Source of the DNA: Dyella subtropica
GTDB taxonomy: Bacteria; Pseudomonadota; Gammaproteobacteria; Xanthomonadales; Rhodanobacteraceae
Length of the DNA stretch: 64,000 nucleotides
Assembly (NCBI RefSeq): GCF_026283965.1
Contig: NZ_JAPDPD010000001.1
Coordinates: 310,001-374,000 of the forward strand
Direction of reading: 5' to 3'
Made by a program: the position numbers and the translations under genes. The notes below the pieces were generated by a model. That model had not been told where the DNA came from and ran no database searches. It saw only the letters and a list, made by a program, of their open reading frames with translations. Each line of letters starts with the position of its first letter. Position 1 is the stretch's first letter. This document shows, piece after piece, positions 18,074-27,730 of the stretch.

Positions 18074-18583
18074 TCATTCCGTCAGCGCTTTCCTTACACC
18101 CGTGAGCGCCGCAGCCACGGTCTGGCGTCGGATCGCTTCGCGGTCGCCATCGAAATGGAACTGTCGGGCATGGGCATAACCGCCACGGCGCTTCCAGCCG
18201 ATCCATACCGTGCCAACAGGCTTCTCTGGGGTGCCGCCACTGGGGCCGGCAATACCGGTCACCGCCACGGCCACGCCGGCGCCAAATCGGGCCAGTGCGC
18301 CGGAGACCATTTCCAACACGGTCTCCTCGCTCACCGCGCCGGTCTGTTCCAGCGTGCGCGGATTGACGCCCAGCAGCGCCTCTTTGGCCTCGTAGCTGTA
18401 GGTCACCACGCCAGCGTCGAACCAGGCCGAACTACCGGGCAGATCGGTCAAGCTCTTGGCAATCCAGCCGCCAGTGCACGATTCGGCCGTAACCAGCATC
18501 AACTTGGCTGCCTGCACCGCGGCGGCTACGTCACTGGCTAGCGCCAAAAGCTCGGCATCGGTAGGAACGGACAACAACTGCAT
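18074..18583 (-). CDS. pncC: Nicotinamide-nucleotide amidase (CinA C-terminal family)
   Basis: 169-residue stand-alone CinA C-terminal domain that deamidates nicotinamide mononucleotide to nicotinate mononucleotide in NAD recycling. The active-site motif AESCTGGW lies at 33-40. [23 protein letters not shown] and [22 protein letters not shown] are the other conserved blocks. The gene lies directly upstream of recA on the same strand (134-base gap), the usual cinA-recA arrangement. Confidence 0.9.
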   Translation of the reverse strand: MQLLSVPTDAELLALASDVAAAVQAAKLMLVTAESCTGGWIAKSLTDLPGSSAWFDAGVVTYSYEAKEALLGVNPRTLEQTGAVSEETVLEMVSGALARFGAGVAVAVTGIAGPSGGTPEKPVGTVWIGWKRRGGYAHARQFHFDGDREAIRRQTVAAALTGVRKALTE

Positions 18584-18703
18584 AAGGAACTCTCACTAAT
18601 TTGAACGTCACAGCCCGCCATCGCGTGAAGCCGCCCGTTCTACCCTCTAAACACAGCAACGCCAAGACTTGACGATGGGCAACACTTGCTCAACCTGCCG
18701 CTC

Positions 18704-21100
18704 TCAGAACGCATAGGTCCCCGTGAGCAGAACCGTACGACGCCGATAGAGCGGCACGAAGGTTTCGTCAAAATCTTCGCCGTACAAACGCCGTCCCCAT
18801 AAGTTCTTTGCGCCGAGCGTCACGCTCCAGTTTTTCGCGTGATAGAACACATTGGCATCCACGCTGGCCTGCCCCGGATTGTTGAACGTCGTGGTGCCAT
18901 CCGTGAACAGCCCGACGGCACGGCTGCGGGCATGCACGCCTCCAGCCACGCCCCAGCCGTGCAGCGCCGCCGATTGAAATGCGTAGCTGGTCCACAGATG
19001 AAACCGTTGCCGGGGCGCTCCCGTGGCCAGTGAACCATCGTGGTTGTGGATGCGCGCATACGTGTAACTGGCACTGACATCCCAACCCGCAACCAACTGG
19101 CCGTTGAACTCCACCTCCACCCCCTTGTTCGTCTGGCCAGGACCGGGAATACCGAAATAGGGCGGCTTGGGCGAATAAGCATCCGTGCTGTGGTCAAGCA
19201 TGATGCGATACCACGACATCGTCAGGCGGGCGCGATTCTGGAAAAGGTCGAACTTGACCCCCGCCTCAACCTGTCGGGACAGCGCCGGCAGCAGCGGACG
19301 GCCGCTCTGTCCAAGCACCGTATCGGGCTGGAAGCCACTGGTAGTGCTGGCGTAGACGGAAATACCCGGGCTGGCCTTGTAGACCACACCCGCATTGGGC
19401 ACCCAATGCACCTGATGCCTGACCCAAGGCGAGCCGTCGAGATGGTTGGTGGAGAGCAGGTAGGCTGCACGCCGCAACGCCAGCAACACATCCCAGCGTT
19501 CGCCGAGCTTGACCTGATCCTGGAGAAACAGGCCGCTGTCGGTCACCCATGGCTCGCCGGACGTACTGCTACTACTCGAAGGTACGACCAGCGTGCTCAC
19601 TGGCGGCAATCGCCCCCCGGAAAAAAAGTTGTACGTGCCGTCACCGATGCTCGCCTGAGCGTCATCGATACGACCGATACGAGCGCGCGAATAGTCGAAG
19701 CCGACCACGACCGTATGCCGCACGCGCCCCTGGTCGAATGTCGCCACCACATCGTTCTGCAAGGTGTAGAACGCATCCGAATAGCGATACAGGTCGGCGG
19801 TTGCGTAGACGTCGCCCGAGGGCGATGGACTATCCAGGTACCAGCTCTGCTCGTTAGCGATTTCATGCACGTACTGGCCGCGGCTACGGAACGACCAGGT
19901 GTCACCGAACGCGTGCTCGAACAAGTAGTAGTACCGGCTGGTCCTGAACTTGGAATGCTCTTGCGCGTTGCCCAGCAGGATCCCGTCCGGCGAGGCCGAA
20001 GACAACGAGTCGCCCAGCAGCATCGTGTGATCGGGCACCGGAACCCGGTTGACGGTGCGCGCCATGCCCACGATCAGCTGCGTGCCCTGCCCCTCCCAGC
20101 CGAGCGACGGTGCCACGTAGTTATTGCGCTGCCCCACATAGCCCTGCGCCGTACGATCTGTACGTTCGCCGGAAACCACCAGCCGGTACATCAGCCCATG
20201 GTTCGCGCTCAGCGCGCCGGCAAAGTCCGCGCCCAACTGGGCATCGCCGTGGTCACCCACGGCGTAAGTCAGCATGTGAATGGGCTCGCGCTGCGGCTTC
20301 TTCATGACCAGATTGATCAGGCCGCCGAAATTATTGTTAGAGGAGACGTCGCCGAGGATGGCCTGCGGCCCCTTCAGCACTTCGATCCGCTCCACGCCGA
20401 TCAACGGCGGCAGATCCCCTACTCCGGCAATGCTGTTGGGCATGCCGTCGGTCATGCCGTTGCCCGTATGAAAGCCGCGTATCTGGAACTGGGGCAAGCC
20501 GATGGAGCCATTGATATATTGGACGCCGGCAATACCCTTAACCGCTTCGGCCACCGTACGGGCCTGTTCCGAGTCCATCAGGTCGCGAGTCACCACACCG
20601 ATCGACTCCGGCACATCGCCCAGATCGGAATCGATGCGGGTCGTGCTACTCGTGGCGTCGCCCCGATACCCGCTCTCAAACAAACCCAGCGCATGCACCG
20701 GCGCAAGCTGCTTCGCCTCGGTCACGGATGCCACCGGCGATGCCGTCTTGGCCGGAGCAGCGGCAACAGCTGCGGGCAGCGGCCTCACCACCACCGTGCC
20801 CTCATCGATGTACTCGAAGCCCAGGCCCGTGCCTTCCAGCAGCAAGGACAGCGCCGCATCAGCGGTAAAACTGCCCTGCACGCCGGTAGACCTCAGCCCG
20901 GCGACCACATGGCCTGCGGTAAGCACCTGCACATTGGCTCGCTTGCCAAAGGCGAACAACGCCGTGGAAAGCGGTTGCGCCGGAATGGCGAAATCCATTC
21001 GCGCGTGCAAAGTCGTCCCATCTGCCGTGCCAGTCGCCGCTCCCCATGCGGGCGACGACGCCAACCAACTGCAAGCGAACAGCAACGCGAACCGACTCAT
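18704..21100 (-). CDS. TonB-dependent receptor with STN signalling domain (FecA-like)
   Basis: 798-residue outer-membrane receptor. A signal peptide (RFALLFACSWLASSPAWGA) precedes an STN domain at about 30-108 (FAIPAQPLSTALFAFGKRANV ... FEYIDEGTVVVRPLP, split here). A TonB plug follows (VPESIGVVTRDLMDSEQARTV is the start; GVERIEVLKGPQAILGD its end), then a 22-strand barrel ending in the aromatic GTYAF. The STN domain is the part that signals to a FecR-type protein, and fecR and a FecI-type sigma gene lie immediately upstream. The ligand is probably a ferric siderophore by family, but it cannot be read from sequence. I prefer ATG 21100; a TTG/ATG at 21145-21139 is possible. Confidence 0.88.
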   Translation of the reverse strand: MSRFALLFACSWLASSPAWGAATGTADGTTLHARMDFAIPAQPLSTALFAFGKRANVQVLTAGHVVAGLRSTGVQGSFTADAALSLLLEGTGLGFEYIDEGTVVVRPLPAAVAAAPAKTASPVASVTEAKQLAPVHALGLFESGYRGDATSSTTRIDSDLGDVPESIGVVTRDLMDSEQARTVAEAVKGIAGVQYINGSIGLPQFQIRGFHTGNGMTDGMPNSIAGVGDLPPLIGVERIEVLKGPQAILGDVSSNNNFGGLINLVMKKPQREPIHMLTYAVGDHGDAQLGADFAGALSANHGLMYRLVVSGERTDRTAQGYVGQRNNYVAPSLGWEGQGTQLIVGMARTVNRVPVPDHTMLLGDSLSSASPDGILLGNAQEHSKFRTSRYYYLFEHAFGDTWSFRSRGQYVHEIANEQSWYLDSPSPSGDVYATADLYRYSDAFYTLQNDVVATFDQGRVRHTVVVGFDYSRARIGRIDDAQASIGDGTYNFFSGGRLPPVSTLVVPSSSSSTSGEPWVTDSGLFLQDQVKLGERWDVLLALRRAAYLLSTNHLDGSPWVRHQVHWVPNAGVVYKASPGISVYASTTSGFQPDTVLGQSGRPLLPALSRQVEAGVKFDLFQNRARLTMSWYRIMLDHSTDAYSPKPPYFGIPGPGQTNKGVEVEFNGQLVAGWDVSASYTYARIHNHDGSLATGAPRQRFHLWTSYAFQSAALHGWGVAGGVHARSRAVGLFTDGTTTFNNPGQASVDANVFYHAKNWSVTLGAKNLWGRRLYGEDFDETFVPLYRRRTVLLTGTYAF

Positions 21101-21217
21101 GGCATCCGCAATCCCCAGGCGAAACCACAAGTGTGGCATGCGCAAGAAGCAAGCGGACGTGCGATCAGGGCTGCCTATGGCGTGGAAGACCGGCTGACAG
21201 CCCTCGAACCTTACGCC

Positions 21218-22210
21218 TTACTGACGCGACTCTTGTGCAGCCCTGGAAAGAACCACTTCGCCCGGGCTGGCACTGACTCGAACCGGAAGAACTTGCGGCA
21301 GCGCATCCAGCCAATGATCGATGGCATCGGTCTTGATGGTGCCGGTAAACGCCAGGTTCTCCAGACCCGCATCGGCAATCCGAACAGGGCGTGCCGCGTA
21401 GCGATTGAGGTTGGCAACCACCCTGCCCAGCGGCTCGTTGTCGAACTCGAGGCGATCGTCGCGCCAGGCTGTGGCCTGCCCAGGCTGGAGGTTGCCAACA
21501 CGCATCGCCTGCATGTCGGGATCGTACGAAATCTGCTGGCCTGCGACCGCTTCAACCGTACCTTGCGCGCTGTCTCCCGCCGCCACCTGCACACGCCCTT
21601 CCGTGACCGCAATCGTCACGCTCCGCCCCGTGCGGCGCACGTCGAACGCCGTTCCCACATCGCGAATGGTCAGTGCGCCCGCCGTCACCACAAACGGCTT
21701 TTGCGCATCGTGCGCCACCTGGAAGAACGCCTCGCCCTCGCTCAGCTCGACCTGCCGACGATCACGCGTAAAACGCATCGCAAACCGGGATGCGCCGCCA
21801 AGCGCCACCTGAGTCCCGTCCGGCAACAGGATGTCGCGATTCTGCGCCACAGCGCTGGTGTAACTCTGCGAAACGACACCCGGGGCCAAGACACTCCAGA
21901 CAAGGTAGCCGCCCAGCACCAGCGCCACCATGCTCGCCGCCGCCGCGATGGGCAGCCAGCGACGCGCGGGTGCCGCCGGTAGAGCGAACGCCTTGGCGAA
22001 CGAGCGCCGTGTCACCTCATCGAGCGTTCCCATCTGCTCACCCAGGGCACTTATGCGCTCGAATGCCTCGAGGTGACGCACATCCGCGTGAGCCCATTCG
22101 AGCCATTCCTGCATGGTCTCTTCCGCAATTTCCGGCTCGCGCAGGCGCAGCCACCAGTCCGCCGCTGTCTGCAGTATGTGTTCGTCGATCATCCATCCGG
22201 CCTTGGACAT
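21218..22210 (-). CDS. FecR-family anti-sigma/transmembrane signal sensor
   Basis: 330-residue inner-membrane protein. The cytoplasmic N-terminus (DUF4880-like, DEHILQTAADWWLRLREPEI) contacts the sigma factor. One transmembrane helix lies at about 87-107 (AAASMVALVLGGYLVWSVL). The periplasmic FecR domain includes LPDGTQVALGGASRFAMRFT and LSEGEAFFQVAHDAQKPFVV, and the C-terminal secretin-like domain ends LPVRVSASPGEVVLS. It would relay the signal from the STN domain of the downstream receptor. Its ATG overlaps the sigma-factor stop by one base (TGATG), so the two are translationally coupled. Confidence 0.9.
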   Translation of the reverse strand: MSKAGWMIDEHILQTAADWWLRLREPEIAEETMQEWLEWAHADVRHLEAFERISALGEQMGTLDEVTRRSFAKAFALPAAPARRWLPIAAAASMVALVLGGYLVWSVLAPGVVSQSYTSAVAQNRDILLPDGTQVALGGASRFAMRFTRDRRQVELSEGEAFFQVAHDAQKPFVVTAGALTIRDVGTAFDVRRTGRSVTIAVTEGRVQVAAGDSAQGTVEAVAGQQISYDPDMQAMRVGNLQPGQATAWRDDRLEFDNEPLGRVVANLNRYAARPVRIADAGLENLAFTGTIKTDAIDHWLDALPQVLPVRVSASPGEVVLSRAAQESRQ

Positions 22211-22746
22211 CAGGGCATCTCCAATTCGTCGAGCCGCGCGCGGCAATGCGCAAGAGCACGGGTCACGTGATAGCGCACCATGCGCTCGCTAAGTTTCATC
22301 GCCTGCGCGACCACACCAAAGTCGCGCCCTTCGATCACATGCTCCCGAAAGGCGTAACTCGTCTTGTGCGGCAGTTCGCGCAGCGCCTCGTGCAGACCAT
22401 GCAGTTGTTCCACGGCCATCGCTTGCTGCTCCGGCGCCGGGGCCATGGGAATCTCATCCGGCCTCGGTTCGGCGGCCACGCGGGCACGCACCGCATGCCG
22501 GCGCATGCGATCCACGGCAAGATTCATCGCTGTGCGGAACAGATAGGCCCGAAGGTCATCGACCTGCTCCGGACGCTCCATCGTTAGCATGCGCACGTAG
22601 GCCTCCTGCGCCACTTCCTGCGCATCGGACAACGACCGGAGCCGGCACTGCAGAAACGCGACCAGAGCGCGATGGTGCTCCCGGCACAGCTGCTCGACCT
22701 GCGCCACGTGCGACGGCGCCGTGGCGTTCGTTGCGGAATGGACCAT
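22210..22746 (-). CDS. FecI-type ECF sigma factor
   Basis: 178-residue extracytoplasmic-function sigma factor. Region 2 includes LVAFLQCRLRSLSDAQEVAQEAYVRML and LRAYLFRTAMNLAVDRMRR; region 4 includes FREHVIEGRDFGVVAQAMKLS and ERMVRYHVTRALAHCRARL. It should direct transcription of the adjacent receptor gene when the FecR-like sensor is triggered. I place the start at ATG 22746; the frame is open to 22815 but would then overlap the DUF535 gene. Only five bases separate the DUF535 stop from this start, so all four genes may be one transcript. Confidence 0.88.
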   Translation of the reverse strand: MVHSATNATAPSHVAQVEQLCREHHRALVAFLQCRLRSLSDAQEVAQEAYVRMLTMERPEQVDDLRAYLFRTAMNLAVDRMRRHAVRARVAAEPRPDEIPMAPAPEQQAMAVEQLHGLHEALRELPHKTSYAFREHVIEGRDFGVVAQAMKLSERMVRYHVTRALAHCRARLDELEMP

Positions 22747-22751
22747 TGGTT

Positions 22752-23876
22752 TCAAGGTATCCAAGCGACTTCCAATGAGAGACGTGGCATGGGTTCGGAA
22801 CGCGGTCCCACGCATCTCTCGTCCATAGCGAGATTCCCCGACGCGCCCTCGCCTAGCGCAAGGGTCAACAACCGATCCGCTTCAGCGCGCATCGCCTCGC
22901 GTCGGCGAAACGCAGAACGGTGATGGCTTGGCACGTCAGCCTCGGTTTTCCGGTCAAGCGTTGCGGGGAGCAGGAACCAGCCGTCGTCACCCTGGACGCC
23001 CTTCTGCTCCTGCCAGAACGCATCGTAGTCTGCCTGAAACCGGCGGCCACGGCGGCGTAGCGGATGGGCATCGTTACCCACGGCAAGGATATGCCCGATC
23101 CCACCATGCTTGGCGAACGCATACGCCAGAGACAGCATCAGCTGCTTCGGTCGCAGGCCATGCATCTGACGCGTGAGGTCGCGAACCATATCTCTGCTGT
23201 CCGCCCCATCCGGCCCCTGCAAGCAACCGATCGCCAGGGTGGAGCCGTCGTCGATCACAGTGAACACCAAGCGGTACAACACGCGGCCTTCGGCATTGCT
23301 GAGAACAAGGCCCAGCTCGCCCTCACATCCCTTGAAAATCGACGGGCGCAAGCTCAGCGTCAACACGCGGCCATCCTTCATCACCAGTTCGCCCAGCGAT
23401 GCCTCGCCGTTGACATAGATCGCCTCGAACAGCGGAGCCGGCAAGCGGGCCAACATGAACCGGTAGTGCGACAACAAGCACAGCAAGCGTACGCGGCGAC
23501 TCCAATGCGTGTTCACGAAACGATGCAGATGCCGCTCCAGCAGGCGGGGATCGCGGAGCCGACAGGCGTACATGCGTGGATCGTCGTGGATGAAATCCAC
23601 GTACCACCGGTGCAAGACCGGGAGGCTGGCACAGCGACCAAGGTACTTGACCGCCGCGCTGCAGCGCTCATAAAAACTGCCGGACCAATCATGACGACCG
23701 CGCAACGACACGAACCAGCGGGATGTCGCGCGATGAGACACGCCAGCACCACGGATGGACTGGCCTGATCCCTGGCCCAGCCACCGTTGACCGGCGCCAT
23801 CTCCCGGGCCTACCCAAAGGAATCCGACGTCCGCCCCAAGCGCCTCGGGGCCAAGTTGATGGATGGATGCGTTCAA
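22752..23876 (-). CDS. DUF535 (VirK/YbjX family) protein
   Basis: About 374 residues. The family blocks are visible: FVNTHWSRRVRLLCLLSHYRF, EASLGELVMKDGRVLTLSLRP, LTRQMHGLRPKQLMLSLAYAF, then GHILAVGNDAHPLR and DYDAFWQEQKGVQGDDGWFLLP. Members such as VirK and YbjX affect outer-membrane properties and peptide resistance in enterobacteria; the biochemical role is unknown. Translation start is uncertain: the frame opens at a TTG (23876) and no later ATG precedes the conserved part. It is the first gene of the sigma/FecR/receptor group, a position worth noting. Confidence 0.75.
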   Translation of the reverse strand: MNASIHQLGPEALGADVGFLWVGPGDGAGQRWLGQGSGQSIRGAGVSHRATSRWFVSLRGRHDWSGSFYERCSAAVKYLGRCASLPVLHRWYVDFIHDDPRMYACRLRDPRLLERHLHRFVNTHWSRRVRLLCLLSHYRFMLARLPAPLFEAIYVNGEASLGELVMKDGRVLTLSLRPSIFKGCEGELGLVLSNAEGRVLYRLVFTVIDDGSTLAIGCLQGPDGADSRDMVRDLTRQMHGLRPKQLMLSLAYAFAKHGGIGHILAVGNDAHPLRRRGRRFQADYDAFWQEQKGVQGDDGWFLLPATLDRKTEADVPSHHRSAFRRREAMRAEADRLLTLALGEGASGNLAMDERCVGPRSEPMPRLSLEVAWIP

Positions 23877-24195
23877 CGCCGACTCTCAACGTAATCATTC
23901 GATCCTTCCATGACGCGCGAGTCGACCGATCTTGAAATGGCGACGCGAAATCCGCCTCCAAAGCCCGCAACGAGGCGAACCTTGGTGCGCAGGACGAGGC
24001 TCTCCACCGCTTCGCGGGCCCGTTCCGGCATACTCTGCAGCCTTGCACGCCCTCGCCTGTTCCTCGGGCTACGCCAAGGCAGCAAGTTCCCCAACAGCGA
24101 TGACGAGCCGCACGGCCTGTTCGCCGCACGTCCATGACGTCCAGGCCGCACGCACCGCGCCGGCTCCACCACAAAATGATGTGACTCAATCAGCG
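23877..24195. other. Divergent intergenic region between DUF535 gene and mutS
   Basis: 319 bases with no convincing gene. The open frame that continues upstream of the mutS ATG through this stretch has no MutS similarity. Divergent promoters must lie here, but I could not assign a clear -10/-35 pair; a stretch near 23889-23905 (gtaatcattcgatc) is only weakly Fur-box-like. Confidence 0.6.
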
Positions 24196-26769
24196 ATGAC
24201 GATCGAAAAAACGCCAGAGCACACGCCGTTCATGCGGCAATACCTGTCGGCCAAGGCCGAGCACCCGGAAGTGCTGCTGTTCTTCCGCATGGGCGATTTC
24301 TACGAGTTGTTCTACGACGACGCCCGCAAGGCGGCACGACTGCTCGACATTACCTTGACCCAGCGCGGCCAGTCGGCCGGCCAACCGATTCCGATGGCCG
24401 GCGTGCCGTACCACGCAGCGGAAAACTACTTGGCCCGGCTGGTACGCCTGGGCGAATCGGTGGCGATCTGCGAGCAGATCGGCGACCCCGCCCTGTCCAA
24501 GGGGCCAGTGGAACGCAAGGTGGTGCGCATCGTCACGCCGGGTACGGTGACCGACGCCGCACTGCTGGAAGAACGCCGCGACAATCTGCTGCTCGCCATC
24601 GCTGCCGGTGCACAAGGCGCCTACGGCCTCGCCTGGGTAGACCTGACCAGCGGCCGTTTCCTCCTGAGCGAAGTGCCGAGCGCCGAAGCGCTCGCCGCGG
24701 AGCTTGCGCGGCTGCAACCCGCCGAGACACTGGTAGACGAAAGCGTGGCCTGGCCGAAACTCGTCAGCGCCCTGCCCGGCCTGCGCAAGCGCCCACCGTG
24801 GCATTTCGACAGCGACGCCGCACGACGCGAGCTGAATCGATTCTTTGGCACGCGCGACCTCGGCGGCTTCGGTGTCGACAACCTGCCCATGGCCATCGCC
24901 GCAGCCGGCTGTCTGCTGGGCTACGTCGAGGAAACCCAGAAAAGCGCGCTGCCGCACCTCTCCGGCATGGCGGTGGAAAGCGCCAGCGAAACCATCGCAC
25001 TGGACGCCGCCACGCGTCGCAATCTGGAACTGGACACCCATCCCAGCGGCCGCACCGAACACACTCTGCTCGGCGTGCTCGACGAAAGCGTCACGCCGAT
25101 GGGCGCGCGTCTGCTACGCCGGTGGTTGAATCGCCCCTTACGTTCGCGCGAGCTGCTGCGCCGCCGCCATCAGGCTATCGGCGCACTGATCGACACTCGC
25201 CGCCATGAAAGCCTGCGCGACCAGCTGCGCGGCATCGGCGACCTGGAACGTATCCTGGCCCGCGTCGCCTTGCGCTCTGCGCGGCCACGCGACCTTTCCA
25301 CTCTGCGCGACGGCCTCGCCGCCGCGCCCGTGTTGCGCGCTGAGATCACCACGCTGGACAGCCCGCTGCTGCACGCCTTGGTCGAGCGCATCGGCGACCA
25401 CGCGGACCACGCCGCGCTACTCACTCGCGCCATCGTGGCGCAGCCGCCGGTGCTGCAACGCGACGGTGGCGTCATCGCCGACGGCTACGACGCCGAGCTG
25501 GACGAATTGCGCCGCCTGGCCACCAACGCCGATCAATACCTGGTCGAGCTGGAAGAGCGCGAAAAGGCCGCCAGCGGCATCGCAACGCTCAAGGTTGGCT
25601 ACAACCGCGTGCACGGCTATTACATCGAGATCAGCAAGGGCCAGGCCGACAAGGCCCCCACGCATTACACGCGTCGCCAGACCACCAAGAACGCCGAGCG
25701 CTACATTACCGAGGAACTGAAGACCTTCGAGGACAAGGTGCTTTCGGCCAAGGAGCGCTCGCTGATGCGCGAGCGTGCACTGTACGAAGCGCTACTCGAC
25801 ACGCTCACCGAAAAACTCGAGCCACTGAAGTCCGCCGCCGCCGCGATGGCCGAGCTGGACGTACTCGCCACGCTGGCCGAACGCGCCACCGCGCTGGACT
25901 GGAGCGAGCCGGTATTGACTGACGAGCCAGGCATCGCCATCGAGCGTGGCCGTCATCCGGTGGTGGAGAAAGTCCGCGCGGAGCCGTTCGAACCGAACGA
26001 CCTGAAGCTCGACGATGCGCGCCGCATGCTGGTGGTCACCGGCCCGAACATGGGCGGTAAGTCCACCTACATGCGCCAGAACGCGCTGGTCGTGCTGCTG
26101 GCACATATCGGCAGTTACGTGCCGGCGAGTCGCGCAGTGATTGGTCCGATCGACCGTATCTTCACCCGCATCGGTGCGGGCGATGATCTCTCGCGCGGCC
26201 AATCCACCTTCATGGTGGAAATGAGCGAGACGGCGAACATCCTGCACAACGCTACCGAACTGAGCCTGGTGCTGATGGATGAAGTCGGTCGCGGCACCAG
26301 CACCTACGATGGCCTCGCGCTCGCACGTGCCGCCGCCGTGCATCTGGCGGCCAGCAGCCGCGCCTATACCTTGTTCGCTACGCACTACTTCGAGTTGACC
26401 GAGCTGGCCAACGAATACACCACCATCGCCAACGTGCACCTCGACGCAGTCGAATATGGCGAGCAACTGGTCTTCATGCATGCCGTGAAGGAAGGCCCCG
26501 CCAATCGCAGTTTCGGCTTGCAGGTGGCCGCCTTGGCCGGACTACCGAAATCGGTGATCGCCGATGCGCGACGCACGCTGGCTGAGCTGGAACGCGGCAT
26601 GCATCAGCAAGCTTCTGCGCCGAACCCCAAGGCAGAGAACTCACCGCAGCTGGGTTTGTTTGCGTCGGCGCCGTCGGCTGCCGAGCGTGCGCTGGGGGAA
26701 GTCGATCCGGACGCACTGACGCCACGCGAAGCGCTTGAAGTGGTTTATCGGTTGAAGGCGTTGCTTTGA
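24196..26769 (+). CDS. mutS: DNA mismatch repair protein MutS
   Basis: 857-residue mismatch sensor and ATPase, acting with MutL. The N-terminal mismatch-binding motif is GDFYELF with Phe35 and Glu37. The connector, lever and clamp domains follow. The ATPase has Walker [14 protein letters not shown], Walker [17 protein letters not shown] and signature [11 protein letters not shown]. The C-terminus ends [17 protein letters not shown], the tetramerisation helix pair. The ATG at 24196 gives [16 protein letters not shown], as in homologues; the longer open frame from 23932 is spurious. The length is close to E. coli MutS (853). Confidence 0.96.
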   Translation: MTIEKTPEHTPFMRQYLSAKAEHPEVLLFFRMGDFYELFYDDARKAARLLDITLTQRGQSAGQPIPMAGVPYHAAENYLARLVRLGESVAICEQIGDPALSKGPVERKVVRIVTPGTVTDAALLEERRDNLLLAIAAGAQGAYGLAWVDLTSGRFLLSEVPSAEALAAELARLQPAETLVDESVAWPKLVSALPGLRKRPPWHFDSDAARRELNRFFGTRDLGGFGVDNLPMAIAAAGCLLGYVEETQKSALPHLSGMAVESASETIALDAATRRNLELDTHPSGRTEHTLLGVLDESVTPMGARLLRRWLNRPLRSRELLRRRHQAIGALIDTRRHESLRDQLRGIGDLERILARVALRSARPRDLSTLRDGLAAAPVLRAEITTLDSPLLHALVERIGDHADHAALLTRAIVAQPPVLQRDGGVIADGYDAELDELRRLATNADQYLVELEEREKAASGIATLKVGYNRVHGYYIEISKGQADKAPTHYTRRQTTKNAERYITEELKTFEDKVLSAKERSLMRERALYEALLDTLTEKLEPLKSAAAAMAELDVLATLAERATALDWSEPVLTDEPGIAIERGRHPVVEKVRAEPFEPNDLKLDDARRMLVVTGPNMGGKSTYMRQNALVVLLAHIGSYVPASRAVIGPIDRIFTRIGAGDDLSRGQSTFMVEMSETANILHNATELSLVLMDEVGRGTSTYDGLALARAAAVHLAASSRAYTLFATHYFELTELANEYTTIANVHLDAVEYGEQLVFMHAVKEGPANRSFGLQVAALAGLPKSVIADARRTLAELERGMHQQASAPNPKAENSPQLGLFASAPSAAERALGEVDPDALTPREALEVVYRLKALL

Positions 26770-26794
26770 GCGTTTGAGATGGGAGGGCTTGCCA

Positions 26795-26933
26795 CAAGGG
26801 CTTACCCCCTCCCAGCCTCCCCCTGTCCCACGGGACTAGCTTCGCGTCGCAAGCAAGGGGAGGAGCTAGAAGCTCGCGACGACCTACTCCCTCCCTTGCT
26901 CGCAGGGGAGGGCTGGGGAGGGGTAGGCCCTTG
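26795..26933. terminator. Large C-rich inverted repeat between mutS and GST gene
   Basis: Arms of about 28 bp (26795-26822 and 26905-26933) pair with few mismatches, from caagggcttacccc to ggggtaggcccttg. Inside are further C/G-rich segments. It lies between two convergent genes and probably blocks readthrough both ways. The sequence is related to the palindrome at 16847-16878. Confidence 0.6.
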
Positions 26934-26950
26934 CGATAACGCCACCCAGA

Positions 26951-27580
26951 TCAAGCCGCCGCAGACATCGGCTCCGGGAACGGCTCCCGCCATGCCGGAA
27001 TCTCCATCAACCGCTCGTGCCAGCGCGCGATGTTGGCGAACCCTTCCACCGGCAGGTGTGATTCCTTCGCCCACGGCAGCAGCGTGCCGGCGCCGAAGTC
27101 CGCAATGGTCAAGCGATCGCCGACCAGGTAGGTGCGATTCGCGAGATGGGCATCGAGCACGGCGGCGAAGCGCCTGTAGAACTTGGTGGCTTCTTCCACC
27201 GCGGTGGGATTCGGTTGACCCAGGCCCAAATACGGCTTGACGTGATTCTCGAAGTACAGCGTGCCGCCATGGCGCGAGAAATGCGCGATGTCCCAGGACA
27301 GCCAGCGCAGCACTTCCACCTGCTGCGCGGCTTCGCTCGGCCACAGGTCCGAGCCGGCTTTCACCGCCAGATGCGCCATGATCGCCGTGCTCTCCCACAG
27401 CCGCAGGTCGCCATCGACCAGGACCGGCACCTTGCCGTTGGGATTTTCGGCAAGGAAATCGGGCTTCATCTGTTCGCCCTTGCCCAAGTCGACCCGGATG
27501 TACTCCACCGGCGAACCGAGATACTTGGCAACCGCGCAGGCTTTGCGCGGGTTCATCGTCTCTGCGTAGTACAGCTTCAT
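26951..27580 (-). CDS. Glutathione S-transferase
   Basis: 209-residue soluble GST. The N-terminal thioredoxin-like domain (1-80) has MKLYYAETMNPRKACAVAKY and the glutathione-binding NPNGKVPVLVDGDLRLWES with the cis-Pro and the Glu-Ser pair. The helical C-terminal domain includes YLVGDRLTIADFGAGTLLPW, with the conserved folding-nucleus Asp. The exact class and substrate are not clear. It is transcribed divergently from a TetR-type regulator, with a 20-bp palindrome between the two starts, so it is probably induced by an electrophile that releases that repressor. Confidence 0.9.
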   Translation of the reverse strand: MKLYYAETMNPRKACAVAKYLGSPVEYIRVDLGKGEQMKPDFLAENPNGKVPVLVDGDLRLWESTAIMAHLAVKAGSDLWPSEAAQQVEVLRWLSWDIAHFSRHGGTLYFENHVKPYLGLGQPNPTAVEEATKFYRRFAAVLDAHLANRTYLVGDRLTIADFGAGTLLPWAKESHLPVEGFANIARWHERLMEIPAWREPFPEPMSAAA

Positions 27581-27658
27581 GGCACTGCCTCCATCCAGGG
27601 TTGGGGGAACTAGGCGCCACCCGGGAAGCGGCGCTGCCGGCAGTCTGGCAGCGGACAA

Positions 27659-27678
27659 AATATGTTCAAGAACATATT
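27659..27678. promoter_or_regulatory. Palindromic operator between GST and TetR genes
   Basis: Arms AATATGTTC and GAACATATT are perfect complements separated by AA. The site is in the divergent promoter region, 78 bases before the GST start and 53 bases before the tetR start. Its length and symmetry are typical of a TetR-dimer operator, and its AT-rich sequence stands out from the GC-rich surroundings. Confidence 0.75.
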
Positions 27679-27730
27679 CATTCGCCGGAGTAGGCTTCGG
27701 CCGTCCCCTGTTCCCACGCGAGCACCCGCC

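Noticed and set aside
19040-21982. 980-codon open frame on the plus strand
   Set aside because: It lies opposite the TonB receptor and fecR genes. Its sequence is low in family features and rich in His, Arg and Gln, as expected of an antisense frame in high-GC DNA.
23889-23905. Fur box near the DUF535 start
   Set aside because: Too few matches to the 19-bp consensus to call, although iron control of the unit would make sense.
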